This document shows, in pieces, positions 51,766-62,049 of a DNA stretch of 64,000 nucleotides (the stretch's first letter is position 1; every line of letters starts with the position of its first letter). The notes under the pieces are model-generated. The model saw only the letters and a list, made by a program, of their open reading frames with translations. It was not told the DNA's origin and did not search any database. The position numbers and the translations under genes were made by a program. The stretch is from Lewinellaceae bacterium. GTDB lineage: Bacteria; Bacteroidota; Bacteroidia; Chitinophagales; Saprospiraceae. Location: assembly GCA_020636355.1 (NCBI GenBank), contig JACJYB010000010.1:1-64000 (forward strand), read 5' to 3'.

Positions 51766-54700
51766 ATGACCAGTTATAAACACCATTTCTTTTTATTCCT
51801 TTCTTTGATTGTATTGCTGTCCTGTAATAGAATATCTGATCTACCCGATGCTTCGGTTAAAATAGAAGTAAACCAGCGCACCAAACCATTCACTTTTTCA
51901 GAAGAAAAGGAGATCGTGTGGGAAGAAGTGGATCCCAAGACCATTCAACCACCCCAATCCTATCCGCTTGATTTGGACAAACTTCCGGTACGGCCGTTTT
52001 CCATGCCCCAATTCCAACCCTTGCGAAAGCCTTTGAAGCTCATCTTCTCGATTGGGACAATATTCCCAATCAAGCCATTGTATTTGACTCCGCCAGTATA
52101 CAGCCATTTATATTAAATGTAACTGAGATCCCAGAACCAGTCATCAAAGAAATCGATCCATTTAATCCACAAGAAGATCTGAAGTCAGGTTTCATTAATT
52201 TTTCTGTATCTGAAGGTCTACCGGATGTAACCGTCCTGGATATTATCTCTGATGGGGCTAACGGGCAATGGCTTGCTACCACAAATTCTCTGTGTCATTT
52301 TGATGGTGAACGCTTGCACATTTATCCATATACGGCGATCGAGTCCCTGCTGTTGGATGAAGAGGGCCGAATCTGGACAGTCAGTGATAAACAAGGCATA
52401 AATATCCTGGATATTGCCAACAATAGGGCCTATCACTACGCTTCCGAAGAAAACTATATGGAAATATTTATGGATCATGAAGGCCTGTATTGGGTGGTTT
52501 CCTCCAGCAATTCTGGTATTTTTCAAATTGATTATAACGCATCTACAATCAAACAGTATCCGCTAAGTATAAAGCAATGTGTCACCGGACTTACGGATAA
52601 GGAAAACAATATTTGGATTGGCACCCAAGATAAAATAGTGGTAATTGACCAAAGCAGATCCTATTATAAAACACTGGAATGGGATGATTTCAATATCAAC
52701 TGGATAACCGGTCTGTACGAAGATAAAAATGCAAACATTTGGGCCACAAATTGGGGTGGAGGTAACATAGCCAAAATAAATATAGCTAAAGACTCTGTCT
52801 ACTACTTAAGGGAATTCACAGGTGGTACCGATCTATCCGGTCAATTTATTGAAGACAACTCGCAAAATATTTATATCTCTCGAAATAATTTGTTAAGCAT
52901 CCTCAATCCAGAGGAGACAATGATCAAAAAGGTACCAATAAATTCAGTTGTGATTAGTACCTGGCAAATATGTCCGCTCTACATCGATGACCGAAATGTA
53001 CTTTGGATCGGCACCGACGGCAGAGGCATTTTATTGAAAGATCTGAATGACCTGGATATCCAATACCTGGATAAATCGAATGGTTTAATGAATCTCGAAA
53101 CATGGGAAATCATGGAGAGTTCATCAGGTGAGACCTGGCTGGGAGGTTATATTGGTATAGATATTATCTCAAAAGATAAAAGCCAAATTAAGACGATTAC
53201 CCGTAGCATGTTACGGGCCTCAAATAACGATGACATTCAATTTTTCAAAGAACTTAACGATGGTATTTATTGTGTTGGGGCGGGAGTTGGATTTGATTTG
53301 ATTAATACTCGTCAAAAAAAACTTACTCGCTATTCAAATGAGCAACAAATCGACTCTGGTGTTAATGACCTGATGATTGATGACCAGGGCGTCTATTGGT
53401 TAGCCCTCAATAAAGGTCTTTACCAATTTGACCTGAATCATGGAACACTGAAGATAATTAATGAAAAGGAGGTCAAATACCTGGTAATGAGGTTGAAAAT
53501 GTAATTGTGGATGCATTTTCGCAGTATTGGTTGGCTACTTCGGAAGGCCTGGTCGTCATCGATCCGACCAGGAATACTATAAAACATCTCACAAAAAAAA
53601 GAAGGCTTGATTGAAACGATATTATGGACATCATTTTAGTTGAGAATGATATCCTGTGGGTAGCGACAACAAAGGGATTGTCAATCATTAATATCAAGGA
53701 TCAACTTATAACAAATTACGGTGATGAAAGCCTTCATTCTTCGGAGCTTTGGGACTTGGTAGAAGGAAAAGATCAGATGTATGTAGGTTCGACGAATGGT
53801 CTTATGGTCATGCGTAAAGAGCCTCTGGAAAATGGAGATTATTCCATTTATTATCTTGGGCCATCTCAGGGTTTTTACGCCCGGATTACCATCAAAAAGC
53901 AGGCACAAGGACTAAAAGTGGTGAGGTATGGATGGTAGCCGGTCCAAATCCTAAAGTAGTTGTTTTTAATGACCAGGATCCGGTGCCTGGATCAGGTGAT
54001 GAGGTTCATATTACTGGAGTCTCCATATTGGATAAGGCCTTTAATTTTAGTGATTCGTTGTCAGCTTCCTCCGGATACGATTCCAGGATCAATTGGACAG
54101 CGTTAAAATATCCATACAATATTCCCATTGGCTTGCAACTGCCCAGTGACCATAACTCCATTAGCTTTAGTTATGCTACCAATGATCTATTTAACCAGGA
54201 CAAAATAAACTACAGATATCAGTTAACAGGGAGCGATAAGGACTGGATTTACGCGAAGAGCAATCCCAAAACGCTCAACTATTATAATTTGAGCCCCGGC
54301 GACTACACGTTTAAAGTGAGTGTAAATGAATTCAATGGTTCCTGGAGTAAACCAGCAGAATTCACTTTCGAGATTCTTCCCCTGGTGGCTAACGTGGTGG
54401 GCATATATTTTATATGGCATCCTGTTATCCGGGTTGATTACACTAATAGTAAATTACCGTTCGAGGATATTAAAAGAAAAAAATAAACAGCTGGAAAAGA
54501 CGATCGCTGAAAGGACCAAAACATTACGTGAGACCATCGAAAATTTGAAATCAACCCAATCACAGCTAGTCCATTCTGAGAAAATGGCCTCGCTGGGTGA
54601 GCTAACTGCCGGAATTGCCCATGAAATTCAGAATCCTTTGAATTTCGTGAATAATTTTTCGGAAATCAACTCGGAGTTGATTGAAGAACAAATAGAAGCA

Positions 54701-55330
54701 CTTGAGAAGGGTCATTTGGAGCACGTCAAATCACTTGCTGATGAAATTGCCGCGAATGAACAAAAAATAATTCACCATGGGAAAAGGGCAGATTCTATTG
54801 TAAAATCCATGCTGCTGCACTCCAGGAACAGCTCAGGCGAAAAGGAACTGACGGATATTAATGCACTTTGTGACGAATATTTGCGCTTGGCTTATCACGG
54901 TATTCGTGCTAAACACAAATCTTTTAATGCCGCGCTTAAAACAAATTTTGATTCCAGTTTGCCGAAAATAAAGGTGGTTCCGCAAGATATTGGAAGAGTC
55001 GTTTTGAACATCATCAATAACGCCTTTCAGGCCTGTACTGAGCGAAATCGAAGTGCTATACATGATGTAGAAAATCCATCACTTTCAATTTCAACGAAAA
55101 GGTCGGATGGTCAGATCGAAATTAGGATTGCAGACAATGGACCTGGAATTCCAGATAATATCAAAGACAAGATCTTCCAGCCCTTCTTCACCACCAAACC
55201 GACGGGTCAAGGGACGGGGCTGGGATTGAGTCTGGCGTATGATATCGTAAAGGCACATGGAGGGAGAATTAGAGTGGAGAGCGAGGCCGGAAGAGGAACC
55301 GAATTTATTATTCGATTGCCTGCTGATTGA
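51766..55330 (+). CDS. Lipoprotein-type propeller sensor histidine kinase, frameshifted
   Basis: About 1188 residues. ATG at 51766 (a TTG at 51751 is in frame) gives a lipoprotein signal (LIVLLSC, Cys20), then a Pro-rich linker of about 110 residues as in the kinase at 40031. A shift near 52040 leads into INFSVSEGLPDVTVLDII; blades include DEEGRIWTVSDKQGINILD, DKENNIWIGTQDK and DDRNVLWIGTDGRGILLKD. Further shifts near 53490, 53620, 53930 and 54380. Y_Y_Y (YQLTGSDKDWIYAKSN, LSPGDYTFKVSVNEFNG), membrane helix (WWAYILYGILLSGLITLIV), and the core with phosphoacceptor His at 54620, N-box IINNAFQAC and TGQGTGLGLSLAYD. After the N-box it has a short insert (TERNRSAIHD). Last kinase in the row; 140 bp to the cyclase gene. 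Confidence 0.8.
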
Positions 55331-55470
55331 ATTTTATCTGGTTGACTTGGCGGGCACTCCAAATTCTTTTTTGAAAAACAGATGAATGAAGGACCCGGAA
55401 GAGTCGGATAAAGCGATTATCAGCGGTTAATAAATATCTTAATGAAAAATTGATTAGTCAGGATTAGCGC

Positions 55471-58110
55471 ATGGCACCAATACGTCAACTGGCCGCAATA
55501 CTTTTCGCCGATATTATGGGATTTACCGCCCTGATGGGGGACGATGAGGAATTAGCATTGTCACTCCGCGAAAAATTGAAAGGAAAGCTTGAAGCGGAAG
55601 CCCGGGAACACAATGGCCGGATTGTAAAATTCATGGGAGACGGTGCGCTGTGCAGTTTTACCAGTGCCAGTGAAGCGGTGCGGGCGGCGATTGCTGTCCA
55701 GCGGGTCATGCTACAGGAGCCTAAAGTGCCGGTGCGCATCGGTATCCACCAGGCTGACGTGGTCTTTGAGGAAGCCGATGTGCATGGTGATGGAGTTAAT
55801 ATTGCCTCACGGCTGGAATCGCTGGCCGTACCCGGAAGCATCCTGATCTCGTCCAAGGTCGTGGATGACATCAAGAATCAAAAGGACATTCAGGCGGTCT
55901 CCTTAGGCCTCTATTCGCTGAAGAATGTACGGGAGCCCATGGAGATCTTTGCCATCAGCAATCCGGGGCTGGAAGTCCCGGTGGGTAAGGAGCTGCAAGG
56001 CAAAGCTGAAAAGTACAAGGAGCAAAAACCGGGCGGGAAACGCATTTTGACCGCAAGTAAAATAGGAATTCCTCTGGTCATCATTGCCCTGGCAGCGTGG
56101 CTGATCGTTACCCCGCGGCTTAAAAAGCAGGATGCCCGGTATGAGCTAATACCCGCCATCCAGGATGAATTAAGCTTGAATTACATTCCTTCGGTAAAAG
56201 CCTTTGACCTGGCCCGTGAGGCCAAACAGATCATCCCGGATGATTCCCTATTGACTGACTTATGGCAGACTATTGCCACGACCATTACCATCGAAACAGA
56301 TCCTCCCGGAGCAGAGTTGTTCTGGAAGGATTATACGTCACCGGACGCCGAATGGCGTTCAGCGGGGATCACACCTCTCGTTGATGTACAATTGCCAAGG
56401 GCTTATCTGCGCATGGAATTCAGAAAGCAGGGGTATCAAACGCTGGAATATGCCGGTCCTGGTTTTTTAAGCAACCTAAAGCCGGATCTGACCCACCTTA
56501 AACTGGATGCAACGGGGAGCATTCCTGAGCAAATGGCGCGGATTCCCGAATGGACCGTTTACTTTGATTTGCCCAGTCTGCAGAATGTCCAAGGGAAAGT
56601 CGTCCCGGAGTTTTTAATGGATAAATATGAAGTGACCAACAGCCAATATAAAGCCTTCGTGGACGCCGGGGGTTATACCAATCCTGCCTACTGGGCTGAA
56701 CCCATTCTGATGGATGGAAAGGAGATTTCGCTGGAAGAAGCCGTGAAACTATTTGTGGATCGCACCGGTAGACCGGGACCTGCTGGGTGGGAAGGCGGGA
56801 CCTATCCGGAAGGACTGGAGAATCATCCGGTCACTGGAGTGTCCTGGTATGAAGCGGCTGCCTATGCCGTGTATGTCCATAAAAAATTGCCCACCATCTA
56901 TGAGTGGTCCCGGACGGCTGCTACTGCCCGAACGGAGTTCATGGTGCCGCTGAGCAATTTCAATGGCGTATCGACGGTCGAAGTGGGATCGCTTCCTGGC
57001 TACAGTACCTTTGGATTGTACGACATGGCCGGCAATGCCCGGGAATGGTGCTCCAATGCCACCGGTAGCAATGATCAACGCTTTGTCCTGGGAGGCGGGT
57101 GGAATGATCCTTCCTACGCCTTCAACGACAGCTACACCCAGAATGCGCTGGACCGGAGCGTATCCAACGGGTTCCGTTGTGTGAAAGAATTGCAGGATGA
57201 CCCGGACCGCTTTGGGTTGAACCAGTCCATACATGGCGATTATCGGGATTACCGCAAAGAAAAACCAGTGGACAATGCCACCTTTTCTATCTACCTGACC
57301 CAGTTTGCCTACGATAAAGATCCGTTGAATGCCCGGGTTGAAGCCAGCTATGACCGGGAATTCTGGACCATTGAAAAGGTTTCTTTTGATGCCGGATATG
57401 GTGATGAGCGAATGGAGGCGTACGTTTATTTACCCAAAAACTTTAAGCCTCCCTATCAGACCATTCTGTTATTTCCCGGTTCCAATGCCCTGTACACTTC
57501 CGAATACAATGTGGACAGTTACATCGGATGGTATGATTTTTTTCTTAAAAGTGGTCGGGCATACGTGGAGCCGATCTTTAAAAGCACCTACAACCGGCGC
57601 GATAAGCTGAATTCCCGTTTACCTCAGGAGACCGTCCAGTACAAAGACCATGTGATCATGTGGCGGAAAGATTTGGGCCGGGCCATCGATTACCTCGAAA
57701 CCAGGCCGGATATCGATACGGATAAGCTGGCTTTTTATGGCATCAGCTGGGGGGGATTTATGGGGGGCATTTTACCAGCGGTGGAGAAGAGGATCAAAGT
57801 GGTGATGCTGAATGTAGGCGGAATGGCCATGACCAAAACATTTCCTGAAGTAGATCAGATCAATTTTCTGCCCCGGATTACCCAGCCCGTGTTGATGGTT
57901 AATGGTAAACACGATATGTATTTCCCGGTGGAGTCCGCCCAATTACCTATGTTTGATTTGCTCGGTACTCCGGCCAGGGATAAGAAGATCAACATTTACG
58001 ATTCGGGGCACCTGACACCCCGCATTGAGGTCATGAAAGCAACACTTAACTGGCTGGATCATTATTTTGGTCCGACGGATAAACTGGTAAATTCATCCGA
58101 TAACCAATGA
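55471..58110 (+). CDS. Adenylate cyclase fused to PEGA, SUMF1-like and alpha/beta-hydrolase domains
   Basis: 879 residues, intact. Residues 1-175: class III nucleotide cyclase with both metal Asp (D14 in FADIMGF, D57 in MGDGAL), the adenine-selecting pair Lys53 and Asp103, and the transition-state Asn110 and Arg114 (VNIASRLE), so it should make cAMP. A membrane helix at about 198-215 puts the cyclase inside and the rest outside. Residues 270-345: PEGA (ETDPPGAELFWKDY). 378-575: SUMF1/formylglycine-enzyme-like (MDKYEVTNSQYKAFVDAGGY, GWEGG, LYDMAGNAREWC) but without the two active-site Cys of true FGE. 600-870: hydrolase with Ser759 (GISWGG), Asp815 and His847. Related kinase-SUMF1 fusions exist in other phyla; here a cyclase is the input. 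It overlaps the next gene by four bases. Confidence 0.9.
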   Translation: MAPIRQLAAILFADIMGFTALMGDDEELALSLREKLKGKLEAEAREHNGRIVKFMGDGALCSFTSASEAVRAAIAVQRVMLQEPKVPVRIGIHQADVVFEEADVHGDGVNIASRLESLAVPGSILISSKVVDDIKNQKDIQAVSLGLYSLKNVREPMEIFAISNPGLEVPVGKELQGKAEKYKEQKPGGKRILTASKIGIPLVIIALAAWLIVTPRLKKQDARYELIPAIQDELSLNYIPSVKAFDLAREAKQIIPDDSLLTDLWQTIATTITIETDPPGAELFWKDYTSPDAEWRSAGITPLVDVQLPRAYLRMEFRKQGYQTLEYAGPGFLSNLKPDLTHLKLDATGSIPEQMARIPEWTVYFDLPSLQNVQGKVVPEFLMDKYEVTNSQYKAFVDAGGYTNPAYWAEPILMDGKEISLEEAVKLFVDRTGRPGPAGWEGGTYPEGLENHPVTGVSWYEAAAYAVYVHKKLPTIYEWSRTAATARTEFMVPLSNFNGVSTVEVGSLPGYSTFGLYDMAGNAREWCSNATGSNDQRFVLGGGWNDPSYAFNDSYTQNALDRSVSNGFRCVKELQDDPDRFGLNQSIHGDYRDYRKEKPVDNATFSIYLTQFAYDKDPLNARVEASYDREFWTIEKVSFDAGYGDERMEAYVYLPKNFKPPYQTILLFPGSNALYTSEYNVDSYIGWYDFFLKSGRAYVEPIFKSTYNRRDKLNSRLPQETVQYKDHVIMWRKDLGRAIDYLETRPDIDTDKLAFYGISWGGFMGGILPAVEKRIKVVMLNVGGMAMTKTFPEVDQINFLPRITQPVLMVNGKHDMYFPVESAQLPMFDLLGTPARDKKINIYDSGHLTPRIEVMKATLNWLDHYFGPTDKLVNSSDNQ

Positions 58111-58557
58111 GAAAATCAAACCATACCGCGAAAACTATTTTGATAAGCCTTGGTCTGCTAACCGGTTTTTCAAGCATTTTCGCGCAAAAAACTCTTGATC
58201 CCGAAGAGGAAAGAACAGCCATCGAAAGCAGGGATGCCTTGTATTCCCAATACCAACTGCAGGGCGATTCGGTTGCCATAGCAAACATTGTACACCAGCG
58301 ATGGTTCCATCGGGTGCGAGACGGGGCCGGAGATCCTGGCAGCGGCAGGAAGCTGGATCCGCAGCGGTATCAAAAATGATTCACGACATGTGCTTTTTAA
58401 GACGGTTACTTTAAATGCAGACGGTGAAATGCTGATTGAAACCGGTATCATAGAGGGTCGTAGTGATGCTGGGGTTTTAAAATATTCCGGTAAATATCTG
58501 GTGGTCTGGAAAAAAGAAGATGGGGTGTGGAAATTATTCAGGGATGTAGTATTGTGA
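58107..58557 (+). CDS. Small exported NTF2/DUF4440-like protein, frameshifted
   Basis: About 150 residues restored. The ATG overlaps the cyclase stop (ATGA), so translation is coupled. Signal peptide (LISLGLLTGFSSIFAQ), helix ERTAIESRDALYSQYQLQGD, then a shift near 58285 into YTSDGSIGCETGPEILAA and SWIRSGIKNDSRHVLFKTV, ending in a strand pair with GVLKYSGKYLVVWKKEDGVW. The order helix-strand-strand with a W-xx-xxG closing strand fits a DUF4440/SnoaL-like fold. No catalytic residues can be named. Given the coupling it may bind or modulate the outer domains of the cyclase fusion (inference). Confidence 0.65.
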
Positions 58558-58752
58558 CACCGGGAATGTATTTAATGATTTAATAGTGGAATACCTCGTT
58601 CTTAAAAATCCGGTCGCATTGGTTTATTTACGCTCATTTTATTAAGTGAAATGGGATCGAAACGTATAATTCACCCCAAATGGATTATCCTTCAAATACG
58701 GCAGGGGAAGTTTCTAAATCGGTTATCTTAAGGTCCTCAAAAAACTGAATTT

Positions 58753-60060
58753 ATGCTTAGGTCAGGGTATTTATTCATGGTAGTCATTTTTGTTTTGGTC
58801 TCAGGACGAAATGAGATTCAGGCTCAGGCCGGTATGCCTTCACGACGGGTGGATCAGGACCGCATCGAAGAGCGAATTCAGGAACTGGCTCAATTTGGCC
58901 GGGACTCAACCGGTCACGGCTACCGGGTGGCTTATACACCCGCAGATGTAGCCGGCCGGGCCTGGTATATGGACCAGATGCGCCAGACGGGACTGGAAGT
59001 ATCGATCGATGCTGCCGGTAACCTCATCGGAAAACGACCAGGTGCTAACCCGGGTTTGAAACCTATTGCTTTTGGTTCCCATATCGATATGGTGCCGGAC
59101 GGTGGTAATTACGATGGTTGTGTCGGTTCCATCGCAGCACTGGAAGTCATGGATGTATTGAAAGAGAATAATATACAGACAGACCATCCGCTGGAGATCC
59201 TGATCTTTTCAAACGAGGAAGGAGCGACCTACGGCAGTAGCTTCATGGCCGGCCACCTGGGAAAGGAAGTTCTGGAGACGGTGAGTCAAAGCGGACTTAC
59301 CCTTTACGATGGCATCAAGGCCATCGGTGGAGATCCTGACCACATTCAGGATGCCGTACGCCAGAAAGGAGATCTGGCTGCCTTTCTGGAACTGCACATC
59401 GAGCAGGGTGCTTTTCTGGAGCGGGATCAGATCCAGATTGGGGTGGTCAGCGGTATAGTAGGCATACTGCAGTGGGACGTCACCATTACCGGCATGGCCA
59501 ATCATGCCGGCACGACACCCATGAATTTGCGCCATGATGCTTTGCTGGCGGCGGCTAAATACATCCAAGCTGTAAATGATGTAATAACCAGTCACGAAGG
59601 TACTCAGGTAGGCACTGTGGGCAAGATTTCAGTCCAGCCGGGAGCCTATAATGTCATTCCGGGAAAGGTCATCACCAGCCTGGAAATCCGGGATCTGAAC
59701 TCGGATAAGATTATGATGCTGTTTCATGAAATCGAAGGCCGGGCGGCGGAAATTGCAAAATCATCCGGTGTGACCATCACCTTCAAAAAAGTCATCGGAA
59801 CTACTCCGGCATTGACAGATAAAGGCATTCAGGATAAGATCATTGCATCTGCCCAAAAATTAAATCTTACGTATCAGGTCATGCCCAGTGGCGCCGGGCA
59901 TGATTCGCAGGAAATAGCTACCATCGCACCGGTAGGGATGATCTTTGTGCCTAGTGTCAAAGGCATCAGCCACTCTCCGGATGAGTACACCAAACCGGAG
60001 GACATGGCCAATGGCGCCAATGTGCTGTTGCAAACGATTCTTGCATTGGACAAGCAATAG
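58753..60060 (+). CDS. Exported M20-type amidohydrolase (hydantoinase/carbamoylase family)
   Basis: 435 residues, intact. Signal peptide (FMVVIFVLVSG, cleavage after IQAQA). Metal and substrate motifs in order: GSHIDMVPDGGNYDGCVG (first His and bridging Asp), SNEEG (Glu pair), LELHIEQG (third ligand His), GMANHAGTTPM (dimer-face His), and SGAGHDSQ (last His). This is the N-carbamoyl-L-amino-acid hydrolase / allantoate amidohydrolase family, which releases ammonia, CO2 and an amino acid from ureido compounds with two metal ions. An exported form is less usual for allantoate amidohydrolase; the exact substrate is open. Its spacer (58558-58752) shows no clear signals. Ammonia release could link it to the amt gene, but they are 47 kb apart. 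Confidence 0.85.
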   Translation: MLRSGYLFMVVIFVLVSGRNEIQAQAGMPSRRVDQDRIEERIQELAQFGRDSTGHGYRVAYTPADVAGRAWYMDQMRQTGLEVSIDAAGNLIGKRPGANPGLKPIAFGSHIDMVPDGGNYDGCVGSIAALEVMDVLKENNIQTDHPLEILIFSNEEGATYGSSFMAGHLGKEVLETVSQSGLTLYDGIKAIGGDPDHIQDAVRQKGDLAAFLELHIEQGAFLERDQIQIGVVSGIVGILQWDVTITGMANHAGTTPMNLRHDALLAAAKYIQAVNDVITSHEGTQVGTVGKISVQPGAYNVIPGKVITSLEIRDLNSDKIMMLFHEIEGRAAEIAKSSGVTITFKKVIGTTPALTDKGIQDKIIASAQKLNLTYQVMPSGAGHDSQEIATIAPVGMIFVPSVKGISHSPDEYTKPEDMANGANVLLQTILALDKQ

Positions 60061-60210
60061 CAGCCCGGATTTCCGGTTATGGTCCATGGAGGGCAGCACC
60101 CTGTTGTACCGTTGTTTTGGATTTAGCACCCCCATTTTCAATGATAAATATGAAGTATCTTGGCTCAAACCAGGTATTTTGAATTCATTTAGGTCAATGA
60201 AAGCAGTAAA

Positions 60211-62043
60211 ATGAAGTTGCCACCGGTCTTATTTCTCGCCTTCGCCAACGATCAGGATCAGTACTTGCTGATGATCCAGCGGGAACGGAAAAACATCATC
60301 CGTACACTGCGCCGCCATCATGACCGCCAGGTAATCCGGGTCGTGGCGGAACCCAGCACCACCCTGGAAGACCTCTTTGATCATTTCAATCACTACCGGG
60401 ATCAGGTTGTCATTTTTCATTATGGAGGACATGCCGCAGGCACCCACCTGCTGCTTGAAACCGATGAATTGGGCTCTGAAAAAGCCCGGTCCCGGGGATT
60501 GGCCCAGTTACTTGGCGCCCAGGAAAACCTGCAATTGGTCTTTTTGAATGGTTGCGCCACAAAAGACCAGGTGTCCCAGCTGTTTGAATACGGAGTTAAA
60601 GCCGTCATCGCGACATCGGTCAAAATTGACGATCGTATGGCCACCGAATTTGCCGAACAGTTTTACCTCGCATTAAGTAGCCACAGCAACATAAAGCGCT
60701 CCTTTGAGATTGCCCGGTCCTATGTCCTTGATCAGTCCCAGACTGGTTTTTCGCTGGATTTTGGGTTGGCGGTATGGGGCGAATCGGTTGAGGCAGATAT
60801 TCCCTGGGGATTGTACATCCGTCCTGGTGCTGAAGAAGCGCTGCAGTGGAGTATTGCGCATAATACGCCGGCAAATACCGTTGTGCGGAACCGGTATGAT
60901 TACCAGAATGTCGTGGAAGTCAACCTGGCTCTCATTGAAATTTTGTGTGAGCCACTGGCTAGGTTTCATCCACCCCTGGACTTTGAGCTGAATAAGGACC
61001 CACTGGATATTCCAAGCATTAAGAGGGAGATCATCGACAGCTTTCCCATTCCCATTGGTGAGCAGGTTCGCAAACTTTTTACCCGAAACATCGACCCGGG
61101 ACAGCGCGATGAAATGGAGAAGCTTTCGCTGACCCGGTTGAAGCAGTTGATTGCCTGTTATCGGAAAACCCTTGAATTTGTAAGTTTTATAGTGTTATCC
61201 CAATTGTGGGATGAGATGAATAAAAATCCCGCCATAAAAATCTCAGAAGATCACATTGTTGAGTTTAATGCTTTTTTTAACCTGAATAAAGAAAATTGGC
61301 AATCATTCAATCACGTAAAACTGATCTTGAATGTGATGGAGATTTTTGATGAATACCGGATTGAAGGTTATATGGAAGAATTGACCGGGGTGCGCATAGC
61401 TGCGGAAAATGATCCCGAACTCTATGCCGCTCACCATTTTATGAATACGGTACATCAACAGATCCTGAACAATGACCTGGAAGAAGGTAAAATAGAGGAA
61501 TATTGCATGGATGGTGAGCTACATCTGGCAACCATATTAAAGGCATTTGCATTTCTGGTTAAATATAAATTATCAACCATTACCAATATCGAGATCATTA
61601 AGCGCAGGAATCAGGCTGCAAAATTCAAGCATCACCAGATCATGTTGAGCAAAGCTTTGACGACTTCCCATGCGGGAATTTCGGAAGTGGGAACGGTTTT
61701 CAATAATTACTCCGATAGTAAATCAGTCCTTTTTCTAAAAACGGAAAATGACGAAATAACCGATTATTTAAGTATGTCTCCCTTCATCATCGATCAGAAT
61801 GTACTTGATGGGGAATTGAGCTCGAAAATATATTTCTTCGCTTACCAGGATGAGGGCGTCCTGCACTATCAGTATTTGAATAATCCTGGAGATAAATTGC
61901 TACTCATTGATGCCAACCATTATCACCAGATCTGGGATGAATTTGAAACATTCAGAGCGGTCATACTGGGAAAGGAGAAGGTTGATACCGTCGCCAATCT
62001 GCGCTCGGGAGCTTCCCGATTTATGAAAAAACGCCAGAGGTAA
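60211..62043 (+). CDS. CHAT-domain (caspase-like) protease
   Basis: 610 residues, intact, cytoplasmic. The first 200 residues are a compact CHAT domain: VVIFHYGGHAAG (catalytic His74) and LVFLNGCATKD (catalytic Cys115), spaced 41 residues, followed by AVIATSVKIDDRMATEFAEQFYLAL, the usual substrate-pocket segment, and a closing GLAVWGE. CHAT proteases are relatives of caspases and separase, often the effectors of cell-suicide systems. The remaining 400 residues are mainly helical, rich in charged residues, and not recognised; they may hold the partner-binding surface. The stop is 6 bp before the nSTAND ATPase gene, so the two are almost certainly co-expressed and probably act together. Confidence 0.88.
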   Translation: MKLPPVLFLAFANDQDQYLLMIQRERKNIIRTLRRHHDRQVIRVVAEPSTTLEDLFDHFNHYRDQVVIFHYGGHAAGTHLLLETDELGSEKARSRGLAQLLGAQENLQLVFLNGCATKDQVSQLFEYGVKAVIATSVKIDDRMATEFAEQFYLALSSHSNIKRSFEIARSYVLDQSQTGFSLDFGLAVWGESVEADIPWGLYIRPGAEEALQWSIAHNTPANTVVRNRYDYQNVVEVNLALIEILCEPLARFHPPLDFELNKDPLDIPSIKREIIDSFPIPIGEQVRKLFTRNIDPGQRDEMEKLSLTRLKQLIACYRKTLEFVSFIVLSQLWDEMNKNPAIKISEDHIVEFNAFFNLNKENWQSFNHVKLILNVMEIFDEYRIEGYMEELTGVRIAAENDPELYAAHHFMNTVHQQILNNDLEEGKIEEYCMDGELHLATILKAFAFLVKYKLSTITNIEIIKRRNQAAKFKHHQIMLSKALTTSHAGISEVGTVFNNYSDSKSVLFLKTENDEITDYLSMSPFIIDQNVLDGELSSKIYFFAYQDEGVLHYQYLNNPGDKLLLIDANHYHQIWDEFETFRAVILGKEKVDTVANLRSGASRFMKKRQR

Positions 62044-62049
62044 GAAAAA

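Noticed and set aside
13755..55330. Frameshifted kinases as true pseudogenes
   Set aside because: Repairs are single bases, often in homopolymers, and the restored proteins keep all kinase motifs; decay would also hit catalytic residues.
13755..55330. Hybrid two-component proteins with receiver or AraC domains
   Set aside because: Every kinase ends after the HATPase G-boxes; no receiver Asp motif or helix-turn-helix was found.
55471..58110. Formylglycine-generating enzyme activity for the SUMF1-like domain
   Set aside because: The two active-site Cys near the C-terminal signature are absent; only the fold is supported.
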